Assembly: GCF_028640845.1 (NCBI RefSeq)
Contig: NC_080542.1
Location: forward strand, 18,456,283-18,520,282
Length of the DNA stretch: 64,000 bases
Source: Ahaetulla prasina
Taxonomy: Eukaryota > Chordata > Lepidosauria > Squamata > Colubridae
Direction: 5' to 3'
The translations under genes and the position numbers were made by a program. Positions within the stretch are counted from its first letter, which is position 1; every line of letters begins with the position of its first letter. Shown piece by piece: positions 1 through 11,609 of the stretch. The notes beneath the pieces are model-generated. The model was given only the letters and a program-made list of their open reading frames with translations, made no database searches and was not told the DNA's origin.

Positions 1-540
1 CTCTTATTTATAAAATAAAATTGATTAATGATATTTCAGATGCTGGAATATAGCTGTTGAATTTTGCCTTGCAGACATGGTTTTCCATGTGCCTGTTTTA
101 TATAAGAATTCATCTGCTCATAAGAAAAACTCACAATTTTAATTTTAATAACATTGTTCCTCTATATTTTTCATTTTGTATCCAAAAGGAAAAATAAACT
201 GAGTCAAAAATATTTTAATAAAAACTATAAAACTATAAATAAAAATATAAATATTTGTGTTATTCCTACTGTTTATTGACACTATTAGATTTTTATCACT
301 TATTCTTTGTATGCCTCCTTGCTTACTGCAGGGTAAGTAGAAATATAGATATATTTAAAAATATGAATGTAATAAAATCTTACCTCTTCAGTACTTGGAT
401 TGTCATTAACAGTTGGCACAATCCATCAGTTTCTGTCTTCCAGTTCCATTGCTGCCCTTCATATATGAAACAATCCTTTTAAGTGCATTAAATATCTTAA
501 CTACTGAATTTTAAGAATCAAAGCTTTTTCTTCAAACTTT
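1..540. other. AT-rich sequence, no gene recognised
   Basis: I see no coding exon, RNA gene or recognisable repeat here. The longest open frames are short and have no family resemblance. Exon 1 of V2R-A could in principle lie here, but no signal-peptide exon followed by a GT donor in the right phase is visible, so it is more likely upstream of the window. Confidence 0.5.
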
Positions 541-1035
541 CTTTAGTTTTGGTTGCCACATTATAAAAAGGCATTGAGACTTTAGAAAGAGTGCAGAGAA
601 CAGCAGCCAAGATAATCAGGAGACTGAAGGCTAAAACATATGAAAAATAGTTGCAGGAATTGGGAATATCTAGTTTAATTAAAAAGAAGAAGAAGAAGAA
701 GAAAGACTGGGGTGACATGGTAGCAGTGTTTCAATATCTAAGGCATTGTCACAAAGAAGTGGGAGGTAATTGATTCTGCAAAGCACCTGAAGGCAAGACA
801 TGAAGCAATGGATAGAAACTAATTAAGGAGAGAAGCAACTTAGAACTAAGCAGAAATGCCTGCCAGGTAGAACAATAAATCGGTGGAATGATTTGCCTCC
901 AGAAGTTCTGGAATTCCAATACTGGAAGATTTTTAAGAAGAGATTTGTCTGAAATGGTATAAGGTTAAGGTTAGGTTAGACCGAGTAACAGTTGGACTAG
1001 AAGATCTCCAAGATCCCTTCCAACTCTGTCATTGT
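541..1035 (+). mobile_element. CR1-type LINE, decayed 3' end
   Basis: This stretch aligns by eye with the better preserved CR1 3' end at 38465-39460. Shared landmarks are the TTTTGGTTGCCACA and GTGCAGAGAACAGCAGCCAA segments, the degraded frame for the reverse-transcriptase C-terminus, and the closing CCCTTCCAACTCTGTC. It is 5' truncated and carries several stops. It lies just upstream of V2R-A exon 2, so probably in intron 1. Confidence 0.75.
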
Positions 1036-1214
1036 TTATTCATTTTCAAAGAAGTGCTTCAGAACATGAGTGCTTTCTTAATTTCTCTAGTACGCATTAA
1101 AGCAGACAGATACATCATTTTAGGCATGAAGAAAAACATTATGAAAGATGTCTGTCTAAATCCAATTATTGTCACATTCAAAGATTATAGAACTAAATGA
1201 AATTCTTCTCACAG

Positions 1215-1506
1215 GCCATTGCCTAAAAACTTCCAGCATATCCTAGCCTTCAGTTTTGCCATTCAGGAGATCAACAGAAATGAGAACTTGTTACCCAACA
1301 TCACCTTGGTCTCCAAGATATATGAGAATGGTTTTCAGGCAATGAAAGCATCTGAGAGCCTTTTGAGTCTCTTCTTTGTGGAAGGTCGCTGTCAGATCAA
1401 CTACAGAAAGGGAAAGGACCAAAACATCATGACTGTCATTGGTGATCTCCCTTCCCAGAACACCATCCAGATGGCCAACATGTTAAATGCCTACAAAGTT
1501 CCACAG
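1215..1506 (+). CDS. V2R-A exon 2 (start of ligand-binding domain)
   Basis: The exon follows a TTCTCACAG acceptor and ends CCACAG before GTAGGT. It encodes the family signature [18 protein letters not shown] and, later, LLPNITL, followed by the [16 protein letters not shown] segment that ends V2R exon 2. It starts at codon position 3 and ends in phase 0. It has 292 bp, the same as V2R-B exon 2. Confidence 0.88.
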
Positions 1507-4500
1507 GTAGGTATCTGCGCTCACATAAAGGCACAAGAAGAAGGAAAGGGTGGTAGTTTTCTTTAAAAAAACCTATCTGAGGACAAAAAGTGGGGGGAAG
1601 CATTCAAAAACAGGTAAAATATTGGGGAACTCATTGTTGGTAGTTCTTATTGATTTTTATTTATTTATCTATTCAAGAGACACCTGAAGTGATTAAAAAA
1701 AGTTCTGATTCTTGCTTTTCTGGCGGCCTTAGCAATTCTTAATTTATATTGTAGCCTCGCGTTATTTTACTTTCTCTCTTTTTGTTTATGCCACAACTAT
1801 TTTAAATATATTTATCAGTAAAGTAACAGATATGTTATCCTTATAATATAAAATACAAGATGAAAGTTATTTGAGTTTCACTATGGTTAATGAATACTGT
1901 CCAATCCTTAATGTATAATCCTCCTCTCTTGTTACTCATTCCTATTTGCTCTCTATTTCTGCTTTATGCAATCAAAGATTGGCGTGACTTTGTTTAAAAA
2001 GGGATGAATGGAATGCTAATAATTTTCTGGCTGCAAAAGCTCTCAGAAAAGACTTGTTGATCCCCAGATTTAATATTTATCTCTCACATCAAGTATCTTT
2101 TATGGAAATAAGGTCCAAAAGAAATGTGCTTCCTTCCTTCTTTTTGACATGTCTGCAAAAACATTTCCTAGTTTATTTATTCTTTATTCCCACTCTGCAG
2201 CTCAGTTATGGCACTTTTGACCTGGCATTGAGTGATAAACAACAGTTTCCTTCTTTCTTCTGGATGACTCCAAATGAAAACCTCCAGTATGCTGGGATTA
2301 TTCAGCTCCTGAAATATTTTGGATGGAATTGGATTGACCTGCTCATTCCAGAAGATGTCACTGGAGAGAGATTTCTCAGAATTCTGAGACCAAAATTCAT
2401 CCAGAATGATATTTGCATTTCTTTAATTCAATTTATTCCAAGATTGGCAAATTATGACCGCAGTACCTTACAAAAGAATGATCTAGGTAAAATAGGATAC
2501 ATCCTTTGGTATAGTAAAAGCAACATAATACTAGTTTATGGGGACATTCAATCTCTAGAAGGTTTACGAGTAATTCTTGAATGCTATGAACTTGGTCACA
2601 GGCTCCCAATAGAGAGGGTTTGGGTCATAAGTGCTCTCTGGGATGTCACTTCTATCTTTGAGTCACAGAAATTCACCTCATTGTCCTTCAATGGCAGCTT
2701 GTCATTTGCCCTACATACAAATAGGGTACCAGGCTTTCAAGAGTTCCTTGAGAAGCTAAATCCATATCACTCTAAAGTGTATTTCCTACCTGGATTCTGG
2801 AGTGCCGCATTTATCTGTTCATTTCCAATACACTATATCTATGCACCAGGCAAAGGAAGCTGCACTGGGAGAGAGGATCTAAGGAATCTTCCTGGAACTG
2901 TCTTAGAAATGGAGATGTCTGGCCAGAGCTACAGTATTTACAATGCTGTCTATGCTGTAGCACATGGTCTCCATGCTATGTATTCATCTGGAGCCAGGCA
3001 GAAGACAAGAGGCAATGGAGAGAAGTGGAATTTGCTGAAAGTCCAACCTTGGCAGGTTTGTTATGTTGCCTTTCAATGGGAATATATCTATAATAATAAA
3101 GTTATTTCAATTTTTACAAAATTCACTAAGTATAGCAATAGCAATAGCAGTTAGATTTATATATTGCTTTACAGTACTTTTACAGCCCTCTCCAAACAGT
3201 TTACAGAGTCAGCATATTTCCCCCAACAATTCGGGGCCTCATTTTACTCACCTCAGAAGGATGGAAGGCTGAGTCAACCATGACCCTGGTGAGATTTGAA
3301 CTGACAAATTGCAGGCAGGCAGCAGGTAGCAAAAGTAGCCTGCAGTACTGCACTCTAACCACTGCACCACCATATACTTTTACGAATGAAGGCAAAAATA
3401 CCTCTCCCAGGATAATGATGTGAGGTCAAATTTGGGTAGGTCAATAGGACCAGAGATTTACTCATCTGAGCTTTCAAATTCATGCTGGAGCCCATCTTCA
3501 GGAAATTTCTCTCTACCCAAATATATGCTTTGGGTTGTTATGTGAGTTATGCTTATGTGGTGTCTTCCTGTTGGCTGATTGGTGTGTTGATGACTGACAA
3601 TTGGCTGTCATTTCCTTGTCCACCACACCTTCGACTCCTAAATCTTTGATAATCTGGTGGTAATTCAGCACTCCCCTTCATGGATTACTGCCTTGTCATG
3701 GCGAAGGGGCTTACATAGTTCAATGAAACCATGCCGTGCTGGGCCACCCAAGACAGGTGATAGCAGAGTGTTCTGACAAAATGTGATCCACTGGAGAAGG
3801 AAATGGCAACCTACTCCAGCATCTTTGCCATGAAAATCCCATGGACAGTACCAAAAGGCAAAAAGATATGATGCCAGAAGATGAGCCCCTTGGGTCGGAA
3901 GGTATCCAATACGCTACCAGGGAAGAGCAGAGGGCTAATATTAGTAGTGCCATAAAGAGTGAAGTGACTGGGCCAAAACCATAAGGATGCTCAGCTGTGA
4001 ATGCATCTGGCGGTGAAAGGAAAGTCCGATGCTGTAAAGATTTTTTTCTCCATAGGAACCTGGAATATAAGATCTATGAATCAAGCTAAACTGGAGATGG
4101 TCAAACAAGAATAAATATATAAATAAAAAATTTAATAATAAATAAATAAGAGCTGACAAGACTGAACATTGACATCTTAGGAATCAGCAAAACTAAAATG
4201 GGCAGGAATGGGTGAATTTAATTCAGATGACCAGTTTAATGCAGTATACTACTACAGGCAAGAATCCCTCAGAAGAAATGGAGTATTCTTCATAATCAAT
4301 AAAAGCAATACCGGGATACAATCTCCAAAATGACAGAATGATCACAGTTCAAATCCAAGGCAAACCATTCAATATCACAGTAATCCAAGTCTATGCTCCA
4401 GTCACTGGTGCTAAAGAGGATGAAATTGACTGGTTCTATGAAGCCCTACAGCACCTTATAGAATTAACACCAAAAATGATATCCTTATCATCATGGGGGA

Positions 4501-7500
4501 TTGGAATGGTAAAGGAGGAAGGCAAAAGATAACCGGAATAACAGGCAAGTTTGGCCTTGGAGTACAAAATGAAGGAGGGCACAGGCCGATAGAATTTTGT
4601 CAAGACAATAAGATGGTCATAGCAAACACTCTTTTCCAACAACCCAAGAGATGACTCTACACATGGATATCACCAGACGGTCAACATAGAAATCATATTG
4701 ACTATGTGCTCTGCAGCCAAAAATGGAGAATCTCTATAGAGTCAGTAAAAACAAGACCAGGAGCTGACTGTGGCTCATATCATGAGCTTCTCGTTGCAAA
4801 ATTTAGGCTTAAATTGAAGAAAGTAGGAAAATAGGAAAAAACCACTAGGCCACTCAGATATGAACTAAATCATATCCCTGATGAATATACAGTAGAGGTG
4901 ACAAATAGATTTAAGGAAATAGACAGAGTGCCTGAAGAACTATGGATGGTGGTTCGCAACATTGTTCAAGAGGTAGCAACTAAAATCATCCCAAAGAAAA
5001 AGAAATGCAAGAAAGCAAAATGGCTATCTGAGGAAGCTTTGCAAATAGCTCAGGAAAGAAGGTAACTGAAAGGCAAGGGAGAAAGAGAAAGATACAGCCA
5101 ATTGAATGTAGAATTCCATAGAATAGCTAGAAGAGATAAGAATGCCTTCTTATATTAATAGGGCAAAGAAATAGAAGAAAATAGTAGAATAGGGAGGACG
5201 AGAGACCTCTTCAAGAAAATTGGAGATATGAAGAGAACGTTTCATGCAAAGATGGGCATAACAAAGGACCAAAATGGCAGAGACCTAACAGAGACAGAAA
5301 AGAGGTGGCAAAATTACACAAAAAAACTATACAAGAATGAACTTAACATTCCTGATAACCAAAACGGGGTGGTCACTGACCTCGAGCCAGATATCCTAGA
5401 ATGTGAAGTTAAACGGGCCTTAGGAAATCTGAGCAACAGCAAAGCTAGTGGAGGCGATAGTATTCCAGCTGAACTATTCAAAAGGTTAAAAGATGATGCA
5501 GTAAAAGTGCTACACTCAATTTGCCAACAAATTTGGAAAACTCAACAGTGACCATGGAATTGGAAAAGGTCAATTTACATTTCAATTCCAAAGAAAGACA
5601 ATGCCAAAGAATGTTCAAATTATCACACTATTGCACTCATTTCACATGCTAGTAAATTTATGCTTAAAATCCCATAAGCTAGGCTCCAGCGTATGTGGAT
5701 CGAGAACTACCAGAAGTACACACAAGATTTTGAAGAGGCAAAGGAACTAGAGATCAAATTGCCAACATTTCCTGGATCATGGAGAAAGCTAGGGGGTTCC
5801 AGAAAAACATCTATTTCTGCTTCATTGACTATGCTAAAGCCTTTGATTGTGTGGATCACAACAAATTGTGGCAAGCTCTTAAAGAGATGGGAGTACCAGT
5901 CTATTTTATTTGTCTTTTGAGAAACCTACATGCAAGTCAAGAAGCAACAGTGAGAACTGGATACAGAACCACCAATTGGCTCAAAATTAGAAAAGGAATC
6001 CGACAAAGCTGTATACTGTCACCTAAAGATTTTATTTTCCTGGGCTCCAAGATCACGGCAGATGGGGACTGCAGCCAAGAAATTAAAAGACACTTACTCC
6101 TGGGGAGGAAAGCTATGGCAAATCTAATCAGCATTCTAAAGAGCGGGCACATCTCCCTGCCAACAAAAGTGTGTATAGTCAAGGCTATGGTTTTCCCAGT
6201 TGCAATGTATGGCTGTGAAAGTTGAACCATAAGAAAGGCTGAGCGCCGAAGAATTGAAGCCTTTGAACTCTGGTGCTGGAGAAGATTCCTGCGAGTCCCT
6301 TGGACTGCAAGGCAAACAAACAAATCAGTCCTAGAGGAGATCAACCCTGGCTGCTCTTTAGAAGGCCAGCTCCTGAAATGAAATGGAAATACTTTGGCCA
6401 CCTAATGAGAAGGAAGGACTCACTGGAGAAGAATCTAAAGCTGGGAATGATTGAGGGCCATTGAAGAAGGGGACAACAGAGAAGAAGGTGGCTGGATGGA
6501 TTCACTGAAGCAGTAGGCGTGAGTTTAAATGGATTCCAGAGGATGTTAGAGGACAGGAAGGCCTGGAGGAATGTTGTCCATGGAGTCACAATGGGTCTGT
6601 CGTGATCCAAGCCCAAGTAGGTATTATTAAACGCAATCAGTTCAAAAGCACAGACTTCATTAGAACATCTGAGAATTAACTCATTCTCAGCATCGTTCAA
6701 ATTCAATCTGTCATATCACCAACCTTGGTCTAATTAGGTAAACTGCCAAAGGCTTTTCTTGGCAAAAGTTCAAAAGCAGAAGACGCCAACAAGAAATAAA
6801 TGCAGCAAGACAAGGAGCAAGTCTTATCAATGTTGTTTTACGACAAAGAACCCAAGAGTCATTGCTGGTCTTTTAAGCCTTATGGGAGGGACCAATCATC
6901 TCTTGGCCCTACTCCCAAGTCGTCCTCTTTGCTTTAGCTGCTATTGCCTTCTGGCAGCTCTTCTCGTGCATGCATTAGGAACAGGCTTCTCCTGTTCCTC
7001 TGCCTCACTACTATCAGCCTCTGGAAGCTCTGGAGTCTGCACATCACCCCTCGATGGCCCTGGCCCAATCTCTGCCTCCGACACAGAGCCCTCATCTGGG
7101 CCTTCCCCAGCCTCCAGGACTGGCCTATGTTCTTCCTCAGCCTCATCACTGTCTGACTTTGATGCCGGCTCTGCAAGCTCCTGGCGGACCACAACAGGGT
7201 CGGACATGACTTCACAACTAACAACAACACTTCAACTTTCCTGTTAACTGACAAGGGGCCCGTTTTCCAGGCTTCAATTATTTCCCTGGCTGTCTTTGTA
7301 CCTGTATGGCCAGTGATCTTAGTTGCTGTAAAATTAAATGTGTATCCTTGTTCACTGCAATGTGAGGCTACCAAGAGTTCAGGTCTCCTCATCTAACTTG
7401 CAAGATTTGCCATATAGTTGGTGTTTTACCTTCTTTTTTCTTTTCTCTCCTTTTTCTGGCCCACAATTTTTGTCACTTTGTCAAAGAATGCAGTAAGGTT

Positions 7501-10500
7501 TATCTGGCATGATCTTTTTTTGACAAACCCATGTTGGCTTCTGGTTATAACTCTTTTGCCTCTAGGTGTTCATAGATTCATTCCTTGTTATCTTTTCCAG
7601 AATCTTCCCAGGGGAAGGCTGAGGTCAGGCTGATAGGTCTGAAATTTCCTGGATTTATGTTTTTTCCCTTTTTGAAGATGGGAAATACACCAGCTATTTT
7701 CCAGCCCTCTGGTAGTTCCCCGCTACTCCAGGATTTTTGAAAAATATAGTTCATTGGTCCTGAAATCATGTCTGCCAGTTTCTTCAGAACTTTTGGGTGT
7801 AATCCATCTGGTCCTGATGATTTGAACTCATCTAGGGTAGACTTACAATTTTCTTATCTGTTTTAAGTTGTATTCCTGATTTGTTTTTCACTGTTCTGTT
7901 TTTGATAGATTGGGCTGTTCGTTCCTTTTAGTTGAGCACCATTTGGTAAATCCCAGCATGGAACTGTGCATTCTATTGCCTGCTATTGGCACCAATTTCT
8001 CACTTCTCTGTTATCTTTTAGCTTCATATATTTCTGAAAAACCTCCATTTCAACAATAGTGCTGGGGAAGAAATAGTGTTCAATGAGAATGGAAACATCG
8101 CAGCAGCATACGATATCATCAACTTGATTACTTTCCTCAATCGATCCTTTCAGAAGATCCAAGTTGGAGGTATTGAATCTCAGAGTTCTCAAAAGGAAGA
8201 TCTCACCATAAATACAACTGCCATTGTGTGGAATCCCAAATTTAAGCAGGCGAGTTAAACAAACTAACTAAAACATGGCGTCGTGAGCTTAAAACACATT
8301 TATTTCTTCAAGCGGGACTGGCATAATAGTGTGGAATTTTAATTTCGGGGTTTTGTTAATATTTTAAAATTTAAAATTTTAATTTTAATTATCAGCCTTT
8401 ATAATTCTGCTATGTTTTAACTGTTGTTTTAATTGTATATATTTTGTGTTTTTACTTTTGGCTATACACCGCCCTGAGTCCTTCGGGAGAAGGGCGGTAT
8501 AAAAATTTAATAAATAATAATAATAATAATAATTTTCTCAATTTCTGGGATTTTTTAAAAAATTTGTTTTATTGAATTAACATAATTAAACAATTCTTAT
8601 TCACCTTTTGTGCATGGCTGTGACCATTTACATATCATCAATTTCTGGGATATTAAACCAGTAATCTTAAAGTGGTTCCAAGATCATTTGATATCTTCTT
8701 AATGATGTTAGAACACTTTTATATCCTGGAAAAATGAAGAAGTTCTGAATTCTACATTACACTTTCAGATTGTAGGGAAAAAGTTGACTGGGATTATGGA
8801 AACTCTGGGTTCGATGGCTTCTTAAGAGCTTAGTGAGGTGGAAGATTCATCTTTTGAAAGGTGACACTGAAGGGAAGATTTACCTTTCCTCTTTTAAAAA
8901 AATATTAACAATTATAGTTACAATAATACAAACAGGAAAAGGAAAAGTTATATATATATACATACTATTGTGCTATCCCATTTTATTGTTCATCACAGAC
9001 TACTACAGATGGATTGCAGATACAGTATATACCAAAGTTGGCCATTGCCCAAGCTCACCCCACTTGCATCACTCTCCTAACTGTCAGGTGTTTTTTTCAT
9101 AACTGAGTATGAAAAAGGGAGGCCACTAAAGCTGCTTGTTTTGCTTCACCCATCCTGTACATGGAAAATTAGGATGCCACTCTTGATAACTTACAGAGTT
9201 ATCCCTCTGTAACACAGGGATAATTGGAAAAGGATAGCAAATACTAGACCGGAATATTTTTGCTATCATCTCAGCAGTTTCAACACTATTTCCCATACAT
9301 TACAAATTTATTTTGGATTTTCTTATTAGTATTCAAATTTAAAACAGCTCATTAAGGTTATGAGAAACACTTTTATGACACACCCCCACACACACACACT
9401 TTAGGACATCTCAAGTTCCTTTACGTACTCCATAGGGGCCATGAAACGATTTGTACTCAAATTCTCAATAACAGTTCAAAGATTTTTCAGATGTTAACTT
9501 CTCCTCTGACTGAATCTAGCAATCAGTCCTAGGAATTTCAAATTTTGCATTTTTAGAAATGACAAGAAGCTGGTTTTTTTAGGACTTATTTAAAGAGATT
9601 GACTGATGACTGATTGATTCAAAGCTTGATTATAATCCATTTTAATTCCTTCCTCTGGCCATTCCCAATAGACACCACCGTCTGCTACCTGTGTAGAAAG
9701 CTGCCATCTTGGGTACCGGAAATTGATTAAGGAGGGGAAACAGGTTTGCTGCTATGACTGTGTTGAGTGTTCAGAGGGAAGCATTTCCACCATGATCGGT
9801 AAGAAGAAAAGATCTATATTTCTTTAAAAATACATTGTGCTCTAATCAAGTTTGGCTTCTTGAATATAGTTTTGAAGAAAAGCATAGATTGTTGGGACCT
9901 CTCATCGGCCTTGTTCTCTTTCTTCTTCTTTTTATTTAACTGTGTAATCTCTTGTTCAGGAAACAAGGTGGTCTATTGAATACAAAAATAAACTTTAAAA
10001 GGATTTTCTTAAAGCAAAAATTTTAAGAGGTTTATTCTCTCCCAAAATTCTCTTCAGGAATGAATAATTATTTAAAACTTAACTCAATTCAATTTGTAGA
10101 ATTTTTAGGAATTTTATTTAATTTTTTTAGATTCCAAGCAATGTGAGAGGTGTCCAGAAGAACAATATCCAAATGAGAAACACCATCAATGTATTCCCAA
10201 AATTATGACCTATTTATCATACAATGAAATCCTGGGAGAAATCCTGACTGGCTTTGCTGTTTCTTTTGCTGTCATCACAGTTGTGGTGATGGGGATATTC
10301 ATCTTCCACCAGAACACTCCCATCGTCAAAGCCAACAATTGGGATATCACCTGCTCCCTGCTTGTCTCGCTCCTGCTGTGTTTTCTTTGCTCCTTCCTCT
10401 TCCTCGGATGTTCAGGGACAGTCACATGTCTGCTCCGACAAGCAGTTTTTGGAGTTGTCTTCTCCATTGCAGTGTCTTGTGTCTTAGCCAAAACCATCAC

Positions 10501-11053
10501 TGTGGTTCTGGCCTTCATGGCCACAAAGCCAGGGAACCGCATGAGGTTGTGGGTGGGGAAAAGGCTGTCCATCTCAGTCATTGCTTTTTGCTCCCTTATT
10601 CAAACAAGCATCTGTGCTGTCTGGTTGACCATTTCTCCTCCTTTCCCAGAGTTGGACATGCATTCCCAGGTGGATGAGATCTTAGTGCAGTGCAATGAAG
10701 GCTCAGAGATCATGTTTTATGTTGTGCTGGGCTACATGTGGCTTCTGGCCCTCATCAGCTTCACGGTGGCCTTCTTTGCCCGGAAGTTGCCCGACACTTT
10801 CAATGAAGCCAAGCTCATCACCTTCAGCATGCTGGTCTTCTGCAGCGTTTGGGTGTCCTTTGTGCCCACCTACTTGAGCACCAAGGGGAAATCCATGGTG
10901 GCTGTGGAAGTCTTCTCTATCTTGGCCTCAAGTGGTGGCTTATTAGGTTGCATTTTCCTGCCCAAGTGCTATATTATCATGCTGAGGCCAGAGCTGAATA
11001 CCAGAGAGCAGCTAGTTAGGAAAAAGACTGGTGTGATATCACAGGCAGCATAA
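1215..11053 (+). CDS. V2R-A: vomeronasal type-2 receptor, exons 2 to 6 (5' partial)
   Basis: This is a class C GPCR of the vomeronasal V2R (Vmn2r) family, expected in the plasma membrane of vomeronasal sensory neurons. Coding exons are 1215-1506, 2201-3055, 8022-8249, 9672-9798 and 10131-11053. Their phases join without a frame break to about 807 residues. In order they encode most of the ligand-binding Venus-flytrap domain (exons 2 to 4), the cysteine-rich NCD3G linker (exon 5), and the seven-transmembrane domain with a short tail (exon 6). Exon 1 with the signal peptide is absent, probably upstream of the window. Exon lengths 292, 855, 228 and 127 equal those of V2R-B. The one anomaly is at exon 4, where the donor reads GC rather than GT and an L2 fragment begins beside it. 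The gene is open throughout what is visible, so it may be functional, but the odd donor leaves this uncertain. V2R-A and V2R-B are convergent. Confidence 0.85.
1507..2200 (+). other. V2R-A intron 2
   Basis: This is non-coding sequence between matching donor and acceptor. I recognise no repeat or regulatory element in it. Confidence 0.7.
2201..3055 (+). CDS. V2R-A exon 3 (main ligand-binding domain exon)
   Basis: It starts after a CACTCTGCAG acceptor and ends CCTTGGCAG before GTTTGT. The 285 codons are open in phase 0. They include [46 protein letters not shown] and [20 protein letters not shown], all hallmarks of the large V2R exon 3. It has 855 bp, the same as V2R-B exon 3. Confidence 0.9.
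3130..3377 (-). mobile_element. tRNA-derived SINE, minus orientation
   Basis: On the minus strand this has a tRNA-like head (GTGGTGCAGTGGTTAGAGTG), a B-box-like GTTCAAATCTCACC, a body ending TAAATCTAACTG, and a tail of repeated TATTGC units. The same family occurs at 48912-49151 and, broken, at 54763-55267. It sits about 75 bp after the exon 3 donor of V2R-A. Confidence 0.8.
3378..3671. other. Intronic sequence, nothing recognised
   Basis: Single-copy-looking DNA between a SINE and the Bov-B copy in V2R-A intron 3. No open frame of note. Confidence 0.5.
3672..7232 (+). mobile_element. Bov-B (RTE) LINE copy 1, inactive, split by a solo LTR
   Basis: The 5' part has the Bov-B landmark GCCTTGTCATGGCGAAGGGG. 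Broken frames then encode an apurinic endonuclease domain ([22 protein letters not shown]) and reverse transcriptase ([39 protein letters not shown]). Many stops and frameshifts are present. The RT catalytic segment is deleted around 6030 relative to copy 2, where [11 protein letters not shown] is followed by LRYADDTTLMAE. The 3' end resumes at 7202 with the diagnostic CGGACATGACTTCACAACTA after a 604-bp interruption (LTR plus repeated target). Confidence 0.92.
6598..7196 (-). mobile_element. Solo LTR (599 bp) inside Bov-B copy 1
   Basis: The LTR starts TGTCGTGATCC and ends CCACAACA on the plus strand, so it reads TGTTGTGG to CACGACA in its own orientation. It is flanked by a perfect 5-bp target duplication GGGTC (6593-6597 and 7197-7201). 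A sense-direction frame stays open from the second base of the LTR for about 87 codons and is rich in Glu, Asp and Ser. No internal region remains, as expected after LTR-LTR recombination. Confidence 0.85.
7430..7905 (-). mobile_element. CR1 LINE reverse-transcriptase fragment
   Basis: The minus strand encodes a typical chicken-CR1-like RT segment: [20 protein letters not shown], then [20 protein letters not shown] and [18 protein letters not shown]. It is truncated at both ends and has stops. It lies about 115 bp before V2R-A exon 4. Confidence 0.85.
8022..8249 (+). CDS. V2R-A exon 4
   Basis: It follows TTATCTTTTAG and runs for 76 open codons from [18 protein letters not shown] to [10 protein letters not shown], the usual V2R exon 4 limits. 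The natural end AAGCAG is followed by GCGAGT instead of GTRAGT, a possible GC-AG donor. Recognisable L2 sequence starts within about 30 bases. Confidence 0.85.
8250..8535 (+). mobile_element. L2 LINE 3' end beside V2R-A exon 4
   Basis: From about 8270 the sequence encodes the L2 ORF2 terminus ([18 protein letters not shown], stop). It then has the L2 3' end CCGCCCTGAGTCCTTCGGG / AGAAGGGCGGTATAAA and an (AAT)n tail. The 5' truncation point is at, or a few bases after, the exon 4 splice donor. Confidence 0.88.
8552..8638 (-). mobile_element. Short retroposed fragment with 13-bp target duplication
   Basis: This 87-bp insert reads, on the minus strand, to TTCAATAAAACAAA followed by an A-rich tail. 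It is flanked by the perfect duplication CAATTTCTGGGAT (8539-8551 and 8639-8651). The tail resembles the L1 3' end at 12676, so it is probably an extremely truncated L1 or an L1-mobilised RNA. Confidence 0.65.
8652..9671 (+). other. V2R-A intron 4, remainder
   Basis: Non-coding. It contains short TA-rich (about 8950) and CA-rich (about 9385) simple repeats. No gene or known repeat recognised. Confidence 0.6.
9672..9798 (+). CDS. V2R-A exon 5 (NCD3G cysteine-rich linker)
   Basis: Acceptor CCCAATAG, donor ATCG/GTAAGA. The 127 bp encode [20 protein letters not shown] and [14 protein letters not shown], the cysteine-rich NCD3G segment that couples ligand binding to the membrane domain. The exon ends in phase 1. 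Confidence 0.9.
10131..11053 (+). CDS. V2R-A exon 6 (seven-transmembrane domain, stop)
   Basis: This starts after a TTTTTTTAG acceptor. It first encodes the last linker cysteines ([20 protein letters not shown]). Seven hydrophobic helices follow, with the class C V2R motifs [70 protein letters not shown] and [15 protein letters not shown]. The stop TAA is at 11051-11053. The tail after the last helix is about 30 residues. Confidence 0.93.
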
Positions 11054-11609
11054 ATGATACCTGAATTTCTATGATTCTATGAAAGGAACATGACAATAAT
11101 CAGCCAAAGAATTTCATTCAGGAATAATTGTCTTCTCACATTTTTTAATAGCAATAACATTTAGACTTGTATACTGCCCCATAGTGTTTTATAGCATTCA
11201 CTGCGTGGTTTAAAATGTAAACAGCTCACCCCTAGCTCCCTCCCACTCCTGGTGCGTAATAGCAAATAGGTTAGCCATCACTGGTTTAGACGAAGAGGGA
11301 GTAAAAATAGCCATCTTAGCAATAGAGCCATCTAAACATGTTTCCCATTCCCTGGGAGCCCCAGATTTGATAATATAATCAGTTCTTGAGGGCCTTCAGG
11401 AATAAAACAGGATGCAGCTCATCTAGTTTTGGGGACAAAGAATATGCAGGGTAACACAAGCAGAGAAGTCGCATTACATGAGAACCACTAAATGCATGTC
11501 CCTATATGACAGTCCCTACAGCATGCATTGCCTGGCAGATCTGATGAGGTGACCTGATGTAATCAGGGAGATAGAGTCCATAAAATAACCTGGCCCTGTG
11601 TCATGAAGG
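11054..11609. other. 3' flank of V2R-A with a SINE tail fragment
   Basis: About 11146-11215 matches the 3' part of the tRNA-SINE found at 3130 (TAGCAATAACATTTAGACTTGTATA). The rest has no recognised feature, and no confident polyadenylation signal could be assigned to V2R-A. Confidence 0.5.

Noticed and set aside
255..482. 75-codon frame with a hydrophobic start, considered as V2R-A exon 1
   Set aside because: It lacks the V2R exon 1 text after the signal peptide, and no donor gives the phase needed by exon 2.
6941..7207. Acidic 88-codon frame considered as a host gene
   Set aside because: It lies inside a solo LTR with target duplications, and its apparent ATG is in the Bov-B flank, so it is not an independent gene. 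It is kept as an LTR-coding observation.
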